This document shows positions 15,784-24,053 of a DNA stretch of 58,881 nucleotides, piece after piece (the first letter of the stretch is position 1; every line of letters begins with the position of its first letter). Both the position numbers and the translations under genes were made by a program. Location: assembly GCA_902622245.1 (NCBI GenBank), contig CACNPC010000008.1, positions 1 through 58,881 of the forward strand. Reading direction: 5' to 3'. This stretch comes from an uncultured Pelagibacteraceae bacterium. Lineage in GTDB: Bacteria; Pseudomonadota; Alphaproteobacteria; Pelagibacterales; Pelagibacteraceae. The notes beneath the pieces were generated by a model, which searched no databases, had not been told where the DNA came from, and was given only the letters and a program-made list of their open reading frames with translations.

Positions 15784-16662
15784 ATGATTAATGGAATATA
15801 TGCAGCTACATTGTCAGTATTAGATAAAAATCTGGCGTTAAATAGTGAAAAAACGATTAAATACGCTGAAAATCTAATCGACAAAGGTTGCCATGGAGTA
15901 GTTTTTTTTGGAAGTACTGGACAATCACAACTCATATCTCTTTCGGAAAAAATTCAATTAATCAATTTGTTACCAAAAAGTAATTATGGGGACAAATTTA
16001 TAATTGGGACCGGTCTTAATTCGCTAGTTGACAATATTAATTTGATAAAAATAGCCAAATCAAATGGGTTTAATAAATTTTTAATTATGCCCCCTGCCTA
16101 TTATAAGTATAGCGATCACGATGTGATTAATTTTTACTCAAGAATAATAGATGAAATTAATGAATGTAAAATAATTTTATATAATTTCGAAAAACTCTCA
16201 GGATATAAATTTAGTATTGATTGTGTTGAAGAGCTAGTAAAAAAATTTCCAAGTCAAATAGTTGGAGTAAAAGACAGTTCTTATAATTTGTATGAAAATT
16301 TGAAAATAGATAATTTTTCAGTAATGCCAGGTTCAGAATCAAAATTATTGAAAGGACTTGAATTAGGTTGCTCTGGAATAATTACAGCAACAACAAATGT
16401 TACTTCAATTTTGGCAAGAGATGTTTACGATAAATTTCAAAATGGATCGGATCAATCTTCAAACGAAAAGTTGTGTTTAGTGAGAAGTATTTTCGATAAA
16501 TTTAATTTGATTTCAGGTTTACATACCTTCATGGCACAAATTGATCAGGACTATCAGAATTTAATTCCACCATTGAAGTTATTAAATGAAAATGAAAAAA
16601 AAATATTTTTTGCTGAACTTCAAAAGCTTGATTTTGACTTTAAGCACTTAAAAGCAGCATAA
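15784..16662 (+). CDS. DapA/NanA-family class I aldolase (dihydrodipicolinate synthase-like)
   Basis: 292 residues, a TIM-barrel of the DHDPS family. It has the substrate-binding GSTGQSQLIS block (canonical GTTGE, altered), Tyr in ILYNFEKLSGY (canonical YNVPxR, altered) and the Schiff-base Lys in IVGVKDSS (about residue 161). The departures at the GTTGE and YNVP blocks argue against true dihydrodipicolinate synthase and favour another keto-acid or sugar-acid aldolase/lyase. A TATAAT hexamer at 15758-15763 lies 20 bases before the start. It overlaps cfa by one base (stop TAA and ATG share an A), so the two are coupled, though no functional link is known. Confidence 0.82.
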   Translation: MINGIYAATLSVLDKNLALNSEKTIKYAENLIDKGCHGVVFFGSTGQSQLISLSEKIQLINLLPKSNYGDKFIIGTGLNSLVDNINLIKIAKSNGFNKFLIMPPAYYKYSDHDVINFYSRIIDEINECKIILYNFEKLSGYKFSIDCVEELVKKFPSQIVGVKDSSYNLYENLKIDNFSVMPGSESKLLKGLELGCSGIITATTNVTSILARDVYDKFQNGSDQSSNEKLCLVRSIFDKFNLISGLHTFMAQIDQDYQNLIPPLKLLNENEKKIFFAELQKLDFDFKHLKAA

Positions 16663-17849
16663 TGAAACTTATAAATTTTTTAAATGATTTGTTCAAAGAA
16701 GATGGCTTTATCTTAATAGATTATAATTCTAATAGGTATGTAATAGGGAAACCTTTGAAAGAAACTCCAATAGAGTTGCAATTACTAGATAAAAGCTTGC
16801 ACCAAAAATTACTGCTTCATCCTGATTTATATTTTGGTGAAGCATATACCAATGGCTCTTTAAGATTAAAAAATGGAACCTTGACGGAATTTCTTGATAT
16901 AGCTTTTAAAAATATTGGAAGAGCAGATATTAATATTTATGGAAAGACATTAAATAAAATAAAGGGAACTTTAAAATATTTAACAAGTTTTAATAAAATC
17001 GTTAAATCTAAACAAAATGTTGCACACCATTATGATATTTCAGAAAAATTATATGATTTGTTTCTTGATAAAAAAAGACAATATTCATGTGCATACTTCA
17101 AAAATGAGAATGATACTTTGGAAACCGCTCAAGAAAATAAAATTGATCACATAATTAAAAAACTTCATATACAACCTAACCAAAAAGTTTTAGATATTGG
17201 ATCTGGTTGGGGAACACTTGCAATTGACATTGCAAAAAAAACAAAAGCTTCGGTTACTGGAATTACACTTTCAGAAAATCAATTAAAATATAGTCAAGAA
17301 AAAGCTAAAGAATTAAATTTAGATAATCAAGTTGAATTTAAATTAATAGATTACAGACAATTGAATGAAAAATTTGATAGGATAGTCAGTGTTGGAATGT
17401 TTGAACATGTTGGAAAAAAATTCTATCATACCTATTTTAATAGAGTGTCTCAAATGTTAAAGAAGGATGGAGTAGCTTTGATACATACAATTGGATCAAA
17501 TCTTCCACCAAGAGACCCACAGCCTTGGATAACAAAATATATATTTCCTGGCGGATATACCCCTAGTTTGAGCGAAATAACGAGGCCAATAGAGGATTCT
17601 GGACTGATAGCTACAGATATAGAGATTTTAAGGATGCACTATGCCCACACTTTAAGAAACTGGAAAGAAAGATTTTTATCAAAAAAAGAAGAAGTTTTAG
17701 AAATGTTTGATGAAAAATTTTTAAGGATGTGGGAATTTTATCTTACAAGTTGTGAAATGGCTTTTAAATGGGGAGATCAAGTTGTATTTCAACTTCAGCT
17801 AACTAAAGATATAAGATCTGTTCCTAATACTAGAGACTATATTTATTAA
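16662..17849 (+). CDS. cfa: Cyclopropane-fatty-acyl-phospholipid synthase
   Basis: 395 residues, typical for the family. A short N-terminal domain (about 1-100) precedes a SAM-dependent methyltransferase domain with HHYDISEKLYDLFL, SCAYF, LDIGSGWGTLA (about 172-182, SAM-binding) and the catalytic-region block VSVGMFEHVGKKFY. Cfa adds a methylene bridge to double bonds of membrane phospholipid acyl chains, modifying membrane fluidity and stress tolerance. Downstream of the DapA-family gene by a one-base overlap. Confidence 0.95.
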   Translation: MKLINFLNDLFKEDGFILIDYNSNRYVIGKPLKETPIELQLLDKSLHQKLLLHPDLYFGEAYTNGSLRLKNGTLTEFLDIAFKNIGRADINIYGKTLNKIKGTLKYLTSFNKIVKSKQNVAHHYDISEKLYDLFLDKKRQYSCAYFKNENDTLETAQENKIDHIIKKLHIQPNQKVLDIGSGWGTLAIDIAKKTKASVTGITLSENQLKYSQEKAKELNLDNQVEFKLIDYRQLNEKFDRIVSVGMFEHVGKKFYHTYFNRVSQMLKKDGVALIHTIGSNLPPRDPQPWITKYIFPGGYTPSLSEITRPIEDSGLIATDIEILRMHYAHTLRNWKERFLSKKEEVLEMFDEKFLRMWEFYLTSCEMAFKWGDQVVFQLQLTKDIRSVPNTRDYIY

Positions 17850-17878
17850 AAATTAGCTGATAAAGCTGTATTTCTTAA

Positions 17879-19057
17879 ATGAAAAAAAAGAAAAAAAAAA
17901 CTAAAAAAAAAAGTCTAAAAATAAAAGTTAAAAAATCAAAAAAAAAAATCAAATCAAAATTAAAAAAAAAAAGATCTAAATTAAAGAAAAAAATAACAAA
18001 AAGATCAAATCAAAGAAAAAAAATAAAAAAAGTTAAGTTAAAGACAAGTACTGAAAAGGGTATTATTTCAAGAACAGTCAGACTTGAGGAAGATTTAAAA
18101 AATAAGTTTTCTTTCAAATTTAATTTTAATTTACTGGCAATTGATAAATTTATACAAAAATTTTTTCAAACTATAGAATTAAGATTAATTCGTTTTAAAG
18201 AGATAAGAGCTGAGGAAAAAAGACAAATTAAACTAGAGAAAATTGAGCAAGCAGAAAAAGAAAAAATTGAAATTGAAAAACAGAAGAAAGCAGATGAAAC
18301 TGCCTTTCTAAAAGAAAAAGAAATTCAGCTAAAACAAGAACAAAAATTAGAAAAAGAAAGAGCAAAAGATATAAAATTATTTTTAAGAAAAGAACAGGCC
18401 ATACTAAGAAAAGAGCAGGCGGAGAGACAAAAGAAATTTTTGCAAGAATTAAAATTAGAAAAACAAATAGAAAAGTTTAGAATAAGAGAGGTAAAAGAAT
18501 TAGAACAACTAGAAAAATTAGCTTTAAGAGAAAAGAGAGAGGATTATTCAGGATTACAACAGCGTATCGAAAAATTAAAATTAAAATATCAACAAATAAG
18601 AGATCAGAAAATAAGAGAACGAGTTGAAGCGTTAGGTGTAGAAACACAAGAAGGAGACGATAGAGCAAAATTACTTCAAAGAGAAAGGGAGTATACTTTA
18701 GCTAGGCAAAAAATTGAGTTTGCACTTGAAAGCTTCTACAGAAGTGCGAATAGTTTAGTTTTTCAACTTAACAAAAGATATATAACTAAACATATGTCTA
18801 TCTTGAGATGCGTAGACAGAAGATTCGAAACTGGAGAGATATTTATAAAATGGGATGAGACAATTGATGATGAGTGGTTAATACTAATTTATATTAAAAA
18901 TAATTCTCCAGATGAAGGTATAGTAATTGAAGATAAAACAAATGAAGAAAAAAATATTTCACATGAATTTAAACCAAGTGAAATTTTTAAAGCCTCAGAT
19001 TTAATGGTAGATTCATTAACCCAGCTGATTGCAAAAAAAAGATCTAAGAACAATTAA
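17879..19057 (+). CDS. Lys-rich, coiled-coil protein of unknown function
   Basis: 392 residues. The first ~55 residues are almost wholly Lys with Arg/Ser/Thr (MKKKKKKTKKKSL...). Then a hydrophobic patch (FKFNFNLLAIDKFIQKFFQ, about 79-97) precedes a long charged Glu/Lys/Gln-rich helix (about 110-240) predicted as coiled coil. A more normally composed C-terminal domain follows (about 265-392) with VFQLNKRYITKHM, LRCVDRRFETGEIFIKWD and EWLILIYIKNNSPDEG. No domain is recognised. The tail could bind nucleic acid or phospholipid head groups electrostatically. The reading frame begins with runs of 8, 10 and 10 adenines. Overlaps the convergent TPR gene by four bases. Confidence 0.8.
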   Translation: MKKKKKKTKKKSLKIKVKKSKKKIKSKLKKKRSKLKKKITKRSNQRKKIKKVKLKTSTEKGIISRTVRLEEDLKNKFSFKFNFNLLAIDKFIQKFFQTIELRLIRFKEIRAEEKRQIKLEKIEQAEKEKIEIEKQKKADETAFLKEKEIQLKQEQKLEKERAKDIKLFLRKEQAILRKEQAERQKKFLQELKLEKQIEKFRIREVKELEQLEKLALREKREDYSGLQQRIEKLKLKYQQIRDQKIRERVEALGVETQEGDDRAKLLQREREYTLARQKIEFALESFYRSANSLVFQLNKRYITKHMSILRCVDRRFETGEIFIKWDETIDDEWLILIYIKNNSPDEGIVIEDKTNEEKNISHEFKPSEIFKASDLMVDSLTQLIAKKRSKNN

Positions 19058-19602
19058 ATTTGTTGGTCTTTGATAATTTTTTCTATTAACTTTATATTTT
19101 CTCCACTTTTGATTAATGGATAAATAGATTTTGCTTTTCTTAAGTCATCAACTGCTTTTTCATATTCCTTTAAGCTTAGGTATATTTGCGCGCGTCCTGA
19201 TAATGCTCCAAAATGTCTTGGTTCTAGATCTAAAACTTTTTCAATATCATCTAACGATTTCTCATAATCCCCTAATATAAATAGTAATGTTGCTCTCTTA
19301 TTCCAGCCCTCCGCCCATTTTGGGTCCTCATTAATCACGTCTGTAAATAGTTTTAATGCCATTCTATACTGCTGATGATACATAGAATAAGTTCCGTTCT
19401 CTAATTTGTTCGTCAGATAATCATTGTTTGGGTGTCTTGTCCATTTATTCCAGATTTGATCCTCTAGCTTTTCTGCTTGTTGTAAATTTTTTGCGTTAAG
19501 CAATTCTTTAAACAATATATTTAAATTGTCTGAATACACATTATTTGTACTTACAAATAAAAATATAATTATAAAACTTATATTTTTTTTAATCACTGAC
19601 AT
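19054..19602 (-). CDS. Secreted TPR-repeat protein
   Basis: 182 residues with a cleavable signal-like N-terminus (hydrophobic about 8-20, VSTNNVYSDN) followed by tetratricopeptide repeats; the clearest units are WAEGWNKRATLLFILGDYEKSLDDIEKVLDLEPRHFGA region (about 94-131) and the following GRAQIYLSLKEYEKAVDDLRKA. TPRs make protein-protein contacts, here probably in the periplasm. It starts inside the end of the regulator gene (14-base overlap), so it is probably co-transcribed with it, though a functional tie is unknown. Confidence 0.85.
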   Translation of the reverse strand: MSVIKKNISFIIIFLFVSTNNVYSDNLNILFKELLNAKNLQQAEKLEDQIWNKWTRHPNNDYLTNKLENGTYSMYHQQYRMALKLFTDVINEDPKWAEGWNKRATLLFILGDYEKSLDDIEKVLDLEPRHFGALSGRAQIYLSLKEYEKAVDDLRKAKSIYPLIKSGENIKLIEKIIKDQQI

Positions 19603-21013
19603 ATACAGATACTCCTCTAGAATTAATGTCTACATCAAATTTTTTATGCAATGGTGGAAAAGCTCTTTGAGAACAATCCAGTCTATCACAAGTTCTACAT
19701 GAAACCCCTACAGGTATCTCTGATTTTTTATCATTCAAATCTAAGTTTTCCGTATAAACAAAATCTCTTGCATATTTGGCTTCACATCCAAGTCCAATAG
19801 ATAACATACTTTTTTTTTGTCCATATCTTCCTATACCTTTTTCAACAGTTCTTGCTATACATACATACTTTTCGCCATTAGTCATTTTACTTACTGCAGC
19901 TTGTATAACACCAGGTCTAGAAAAAGCCGAATATACATTCCACCGAGGACAAGCACCACCATAACGTGGTATTTCTATACCTGACAATGAAAATCTCTTT
20001 GAAATATTACCAGCTACATCAACTCTCAAAAAATGAAATGGAACCCCAGGTAATTTTGGATCATTCAAACATGTTACTCTATGTGTGACTTGTTCGAATG
20101 AAGTTGCAAAAGTATTTTGCAACAATTCTAAATCATATTTAAGTTTTTTACATTCAGAATGAAATAATTTGTAGGGCATTAAAATTGCTGCACCACAATA
20201 ATTTAATAAAGCAACTTTTGTTAATTTTTTTGATTCTTCATTTGGATAATTAAAAGTATCAAGATAAGAATTTATTATGTCACTAGCCCCCTCTTGTGCA
20301 ATTTGAGCTGCAGCATGTAATTTCTTTGTTTCCAAAGACAAATAATCGGATAATAGCAACTTTTTATTTTTGTTATCATAAATTTTTGAAAAGGGTTTTC
20401 CTTCCTCAGGAATTATATCTTGTACTTCAATTTTATACTCTGATTTTAAATAATCACATAAAGCAATATATCTTGTTCTATTATTTTGTTTTATTTGCTC
20501 AAAGATTTGATTTGCAAATTCCTCTAGTTTTGGAAAAAAATTTCTGTTTTCTTGCAAAAAATCTGAAATTACTTCTCCAGGAAATGAGTTTTTTCTATTA
20601 TCTACAATTTTTCCTGATAGTTTTTCAATTTTGTTAACCAATTCATGATCTTTTTTTTTCAAAATGTCTCCTAATCTTATTAGAGCTTTACCAATTTTTG
20701 GATTACTATTTGCAAGATCTTTAACTTCTGGACCAACTATATCTAAATCTTCAAAAAGTTGATCATCAAGCAATTCTGAAATTGTGTTGACCATATTGAT
20801 ATCTGATTTATTTGTTAGATCGCTAATGTTGATGCTTAACTCCTCACAAATTTTTAAAAGTAATTCCCCGTCAATTTTTCTTTTACCTCCCTCGATTAAA
20901 GCTAAATAACTTGGTGAAATGTTAAGTTGCAAAGCTAGTTTGTTTGCCTGCATACCTAGCTGTCTTCTAAAAGCTTTTATTTTTGGACCAATGTTTAATT
21001 CTACTTGACTCAT
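19589..21013 (-). CDS. XRE-family regulator with C-terminal ScfR (DUF2083) domain, probable glyoxylate/acyl-CoA regulator
   Basis: 474 residues. An N-terminal helix-turn-helix (about 9-62; FRRQLGMQANKLALQLNISP and YLALIEGGKRKI) is followed by a middle region related to IrrE/ImmA-type domains, with no HExxH metal site (KKLHAAAQ instead). The C-terminal half carries the short-chain fatty-acyl-CoA-regulator fold with LPGVPFHFLRVDVAGNISKR, GGACPRWNV and the cysteine block VSCRTCDRLDCSQRA. This architecture is that of RamB, MccR and PrpR-type regulators of acetate/propionate and glyoxylate genes. It is divergent from aceA, with repeated TTTGTAAA sites in the spacer, so it most likely controls aceA and itself. 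Activator or repressor role is not visible. Confidence 0.92.
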   Translation of the reverse strand: MSQVELNIGPKIKAFRRQLGMQANKLALQLNISPSYLALIEGGKRKIDGELLLKICEELSINISDLTNKSDINMVNTISELLDDQLFEDLDIVGPEVKDLANSNPKIGKALIRLGDILKKKDHELVNKIEKLSGKIVDNRKNSFPGEVISDFLQENRNFFPKLEEFANQIFEQIKQNNRTRYIALCDYLKSEYKIEVQDIIPEEGKPFSKIYDNKNKKLLLSDYLSLETKKLHAAAQIAQEGASDIINSYLDTFNYPNEESKKLTKVALLNYCGAAILMPYKLFHSECKKLKYDLELLQNTFATSFEQVTHRVTCLNDPKLPGVPFHFLRVDVAGNISKRFSLSGIEIPRYGGACPRWNVYSAFSRPGVIQAAVSKMTNGEKYVCIARTVEKGIGRYGQKKSMLSIGLGCEAKYARDFVYTENLDLNDKKSEIPVGVSCRTCDRLDCSQRAFPPLHKKFDVDINSRGVSVYVSD

Positions 21014-21019
21014 TTACTA

Positions 21020-21050
21020 TTTGTAAACTTTGTAAATTATTATTTACAAA
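21020..21050. promoter_or_regulatory. Operator cluster 1 (TTTGTAAA repeats) at the regulator start
   Basis: TTTGTAAA at 21020-21027, again at 21029-21036 (9-base periodicity), and inverted TTTACAAA at 21043-21050, beginning six bases upstream of the regulator start codon. Known ScfR-family relatives (RamB, PrpR) recognise TTTGCAAA-like words, so TTTGTAAA is a natural AT-shifted equivalent. The position suits autoregulation of the gene at 19589-21013. Confidence 0.65.
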
Positions 21051-21092
21051 AAATTTATTGTATTTACTAGACTTTTAACATTTTTTGTGGAT

Positions 21093-21124
21093 TTTGTAAA
21101 TATTGTAAATTATAAAGTTTACAT
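21093..21124. promoter_or_regulatory. Operator cluster 2 (TTTGTAAA repeats) upstream of the small ORF and aceA
   Basis: TTTGTAAA at 21093-21100 and ATTGTAAA at 21102-21109 repeat the 9-base spacing of cluster 1; GTTTACAT at 21117-21124 is an inverted half-match abutting the ATG of the small ORF. The cluster lies about 190 bases before aceA and probably covers its promoter. Confidence 0.62.
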
Positions 21125-21284
21125 GGACAAAAATACTATAAAAATCATTGAAACTAGTTCTCAAACTACAAATCACCAAGAGCACCAAGAGCATAGAAGT
21201 AGAGGGGTTTATTTAAGAGATGACCACTGCGATTGGGGATCAAGTGGAATGAATGAGTTTACCGAAGAATATAACGAAAAGTAA
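21123..21284 (+). CDS. Small His-rich ORF (53 codons) between the ScfR operator and aceA
   Basis: ATG at 21123 gives 53 residues; the frame is also open from a GTG at 21087, but that start would lie inside operator cluster 2, so I prefer the ATG. The sequence is hydrophilic with a His-rich stretch (TTNHQEHQEHRSRG) followed by VYLRDDHCDWGSSGM and an acidic tail. No signal peptide or membrane helix. The alternating His/Glu with a later His-Cys pair would suit metal binding, but no family is recognised. No clear ribosome-binding site precedes it. It ends 26 bases before aceA, so it would be the first ORF on the aceA transcript. Confidence 0.6.
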   Translation: MDKNTIKIIETSSQTTNHQEHQEHRSRGVYLRDDHCDWGSSGMNEFTEEYNEK

Positions 21285-21310
21285 AAGGAATTAGTTTTTA
21301 AGGAGGAATA

Positions 21311-22585
21311 ATGTCAGCCGAGAAAATCTCGTACGAGTTGAAAAGATTTGCAGGAATACAAAGGGATTATAAGCCAGAAGAAGTAGAAAGGTTAAGAGGA
21401 TCCATTAAAATTGAGTATTCAATGTGTAAACAGCAATCTCAAAAGCTCTGGAGATTGTTAAATACAGAGCCATATGTAAACACACTTGGGTCTTTGTCGG
21501 GAAATCAAGCCGTTCAACATGCAAAAGCAGGTTTAAAAGCGATCTATTTAAGTGGTTGGCAAGTTGCAGCAGACGCAAACAGTGCTGGTGAAATGTATCC
21601 TGATCAATCTTTATATCCTTACGACAGCGCACCTAAATTAGTTGAGTCTATGAATAATTCTTTAATTAGAGCTGATCAAATTCAGCATATGGAAATAGCA
21701 GATGGAGATATGAAAAGCAGCGAAAGAACTGATTACATGTTGCCAATTATTGCAGATGGTGAAGCGGGATTTGGTGGGCCATTAAATGTATTTGAGCTTA
21801 CAAAAAAATTTATAAAAGCTGGCGCAGCTGGAGTTCATTTTGAAGACCAATTAGCTAGTGAAAAAAAATGTGGACATATGGGTGGCAAGGTACTTGTTCC
21901 TACTGGAACCATGGTCCGAAATCTAAAAGCAGCAAGATTGGCAGCTGATATTGCCGACGTTCCTCTCATTATTCTTGCAAGAACAGATGCCAACGCTGCT
22001 AAACTAATAACAAACGATTTTGATGAAAATGACAAACCGTTTTTAACCGGAGAAAGGTCACCTGAAGGCTTTTATTATGTAAAAGATGGTATTGATCAAG
22101 CAATCTCAAGAGGTTTAGCTTATGCACCTTACGCGGATTTAATATGGTGTGAAACTGCAACACCTAATTTAGAAGAAGCAAAAAAGTTTGCTGATGCAAT
22201 ACATGCAATATTTCCTGGCAAGATGTTAGCTTATAATTGCTCCCCATCATTTAATTGGAAGAAACATTTATCTGATGATGAGATTGCAACATTTCAAACT
22301 AAAATTGGAATGATGGGATATAAATTTCAATTTATAACTTTAGCAGGTTTCCATACGCAAAATATTGCTATTTTCGAGCTTGCAGAAAAGTATAAAAAGG
22401 AAGGTATGACTGCTTACTCTAGAATACAACAAAATGAATTTGCTAGAGAAAAAGATGGATATACAAGTGTTAAACATCAACGAGAAGTTGGCACTTCTTA
22501 TTTTGATGCAGTTTCCAATACAATAAGTTCTGGAAAGAGCTCTACAACAGCAATGGAAGGCTCAACAGAATCTGAGCAATTTTAA
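21311..22585 (+). CDS. aceA: Isocitrate lyase (glyoxylate shunt)
   Basis: 424 residues, the length of the compact bacterial enzyme. The catalytic signature KKCGHMGG is at about residues 185-192 (Cys at 187). Upstream blocks are [25 protein letters not shown] (region 61-81), ADGEAGFGG (148-156) and HFEDQ; later come [10 protein letters not shown] and [11 protein letters not shown]. It splits isocitrate into glyoxylate and succinate, bypassing the CO2-losing steps of the TCA cycle on acetate or fatty acids. A strong AGGAGG site (21301-21306) precedes the ATG. It is divergent from the ScfR regulator and ends four bases into the convergent DjlA-like gene. Confidence 0.97.
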   Translation: MSAEKISYELKRFAGIQRDYKPEEVERLRGSIKIEYSMCKQQSQKLWRLLNTEPYVNTLGSLSGNQAVQHAKAGLKAIYLSGWQVAADANSAGEMYPDQSLYPYDSAPKLVESMNNSLIRADQIQHMEIADGDMKSSERTDYMLPIIADGEAGFGGPLNVFELTKKFIKAGAAGVHFEDQLASEKKCGHMGGKVLVPTGTMVRNLKAARLAADIADVPLIILARTDANAAKLITNDFDENDKPFLTGERSPEGFYYVKDGIDQAISRGLAYAPYADLIWCETATPNLEEAKKFADAIHAIFPGKMLAYNCSPSFNWKKHLSDDEIATFQTKIGMMGYKFQFITLAGFHTQNIAIFELAEKYKKEGMTAYSRIQQNEFAREKDGYTSVKHQREVGTSYFDAVSNTISSGKSSTTAMEGSTESEQF

Positions 22586-23301
22586 TTACTCTTTAGCTTT
22601 TGGATTTGATCCCAGGCTGAATTAATAGCTCTCATTTTCTTTTTACTTTCCTCAATAACTTCCTGAGGAACTCCTTTACTTAGAAGTAAGTCAGGATGGT
22701 GTTCTTTACTTAATTTTAAATATCTTTTTCTAATATCTGTAAGATTATCATCAGGTTTGCTCTCTAATACTACATATGGATTGAGTTTATCTGATGATTT
22801 TCTACCCTCAACTATTCCATTGAACTGAGCATCACTAAGACCAAATAATTGAGAAACATGTTGTATCATTCTAAATTCTTGATCACTTATATTTCCATCA
22901 GCTTCTGCAATATAAAATAATATATTAATGACTTCTTCCAATACATTTATATTTCCTTGATAAATCTGAGCTATTTGTTTTGCATATGGCTCGTAACCAG
23001 TGCTTTCTTCTTTAGCTTTATTAAAAATTTTTCCAACTTGATCTAACTCATGTTCTGGAATTTTGAGTTTATCTTTTACCGCTATTAATTCCTCTCTACT
23101 AACCTGACCGTCTGCTTTACTCAATTTAGCTGATAAAACTATAAGAGCTAATGCAAAAACTTGTTGAGGTTGCGCAAAAGATTTAAATGACGATCTTGAT
23201 CTTGATACTTTTCCACCAATTAAGGAACCTAATAGCATCCCAAACGGTCCTCCTAAAGAAAAACCGATCATCCCACCAATTAAACTTCCCCAGATAGACA
23301 T
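22582..23301 (-). CDS. DjlA-like co-chaperone: Gly-rich N-terminus, TerB-like domain, J-domain
   Basis: 239 residues. A Gly-rich hydrophobic N-terminus (about 1-30, [15 protein letters not shown]) probably inserts in the membrane, as in DjlA. A TerB-like helical domain follows (about 48-160, with [11 protein letters not shown] and [11 protein letters not shown]). A C-terminal J-domain (about 170-237) has [20 protein letters not shown] with the HPD motif. DjlA-type proteins stimulate DnaK at the membrane and modulate envelope stress signalling. Convergent with aceA. Confidence 0.9.
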   Translation of the reverse strand: MSIWGSLIGGMIGFSLGGPFGMLLGSLIGGKVSRSRSSFKSFAQPQQVFALALIVLSAKLSKADGQVSREELIAVKDKLKIPEHELDQVGKIFNKAKEESTGYEPYAKQIAQIYQGNINVLEEVINILFYIAEADGNISDQEFRMIQHVSQLFGLSDAQFNGIVEGRKSSDKLNPYVVLESKPDDNLTDIRKRYLKLSKEHHPDLLLSKGVPQEVIEESKKKMRAINSAWDQIQKLKSN

Positions 23302-23333
23302 ATATAAAAAATTTAATATAATTTAATATATTT

Positions 23334-23627
23334 ATGTTCTCAACTTTTTTAGCTTTAACATTTTTATTTTTAATGTTTATGTGGTCATTGGCTTGGGTAA
23401 ATTATTACAATAAACTAGATAAAAGATTTGGTTCATCTTTATGGAGATGGAGTTATGATTATCCAGTGCCAGGTGATAGAGATATTTCTTTTCTTGATGA
23501 TAAAAAATTTGTTATTTTAAGAAGAAAGAGAAATAGAGCAATTACAGTTATGTATTTTATTTTATTTTTCTCTTTTTTTATATTTTTATCTTTTGTAACC
23601 CAGATTTTATACGCTATTCAACATTAG
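23334..23627 (+). CDS. Small two-helix membrane protein of unknown function
   Basis: 97 residues: a hydrophobic helix at about 2-24, a polar middle with WRWSYDYPVPGDRDISFL and a basic RRKRNRA stretch, and a second helix at about 68-92. By the positive-inside rule the basic stretch before the second helix is cytoplasmic. No family recognised. It starts 32 bases after the divergent DjlA-like gene start and overlaps the DCC gene by four bases at its 3' end. Confidence 0.7.
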   Translation: MFSTFLALTFLFLMFMWSLAWVNYYNKLDKRFGSSLWRWSYDYPVPGDRDISFLDDKKFVILRRKRNRAITVMYFILFFSFFIFLSFVTQILYAIQH

Positions 23628-23968
23628 TTTAGTTGGTGTCTATTTTTTAAATACAAAAAGAACGCTACAATTTCATATCCAACATAAAATAATTGGTAAA
23701 TGACTGGGAGTTTAAAAAATTTATAAAGAAACTTGTATTTTGGAATACTTTTCCAAATAAGCAAAAAAGCATCAATACCCACATAGATTTTTCCATCTTG
23801 TTCTACATGAAGTCTTCTTAGAAGCTCTTTATCAGTTTTTTTTGTTTCTAATTCAGCATTTTTATTTTTAGTTATGTCTATCCAATTCAAATTTTCTATG
23901 TTTTCTTTCTTATAAATATTAATTTCTGCTCTGCAGATTTTGCATGAATTGTTAAAAAAAACCTTCAT
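23624..23968 (-). CDS. DCC-family (DUF393) thiol-disulfide oxidoreductase-like protein
   Basis: 114 residues, beginning with MKVFFNNSCKICRAEINIYK: a beta strand and a CxxC pair at about residues 9 and 12, the hallmark position of DCC proteins. The usual Asp-Gly before the cysteines is replaced by Asn-Asn. The middle has LRRLHVEQDGKIYVGIDAF (a region conserved in the family) and the C-terminus ends in a hydrophobic YQLFYVGYEIVAFFLYL. The function of DCC proteins is poorly known; a thioredoxin-like disulfide role is inferred. Confidence 0.85.
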   Translation of the reverse strand: MKVFFNNSCKICRAEINIYKKENIENLNWIDITKNKNAELETKKTDKELLRRLHVEQDGKIYVGIDAFLLIWKSIPKYKFLYKFFKLPVIYQLFYVGYEIVAFFLYLKNRHQLN

Positions 23969-24053
23969 AATTAAACTATATTTGAATATTTTATTTTTAC
24001 AAATGTGCCAAATAAGCAGTTGATATATTAATAATCACTACTACATTCTTCAA

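Noticed and set aside
21014..21310. Glycine riboswitch ahead of aceA
   Set aside because: Glycine riboswitches are known before malate synthase in SAR11, but this spacer shows only the TTTGTAAA repeats and a small ORF, no tandem aptamer-like folds.
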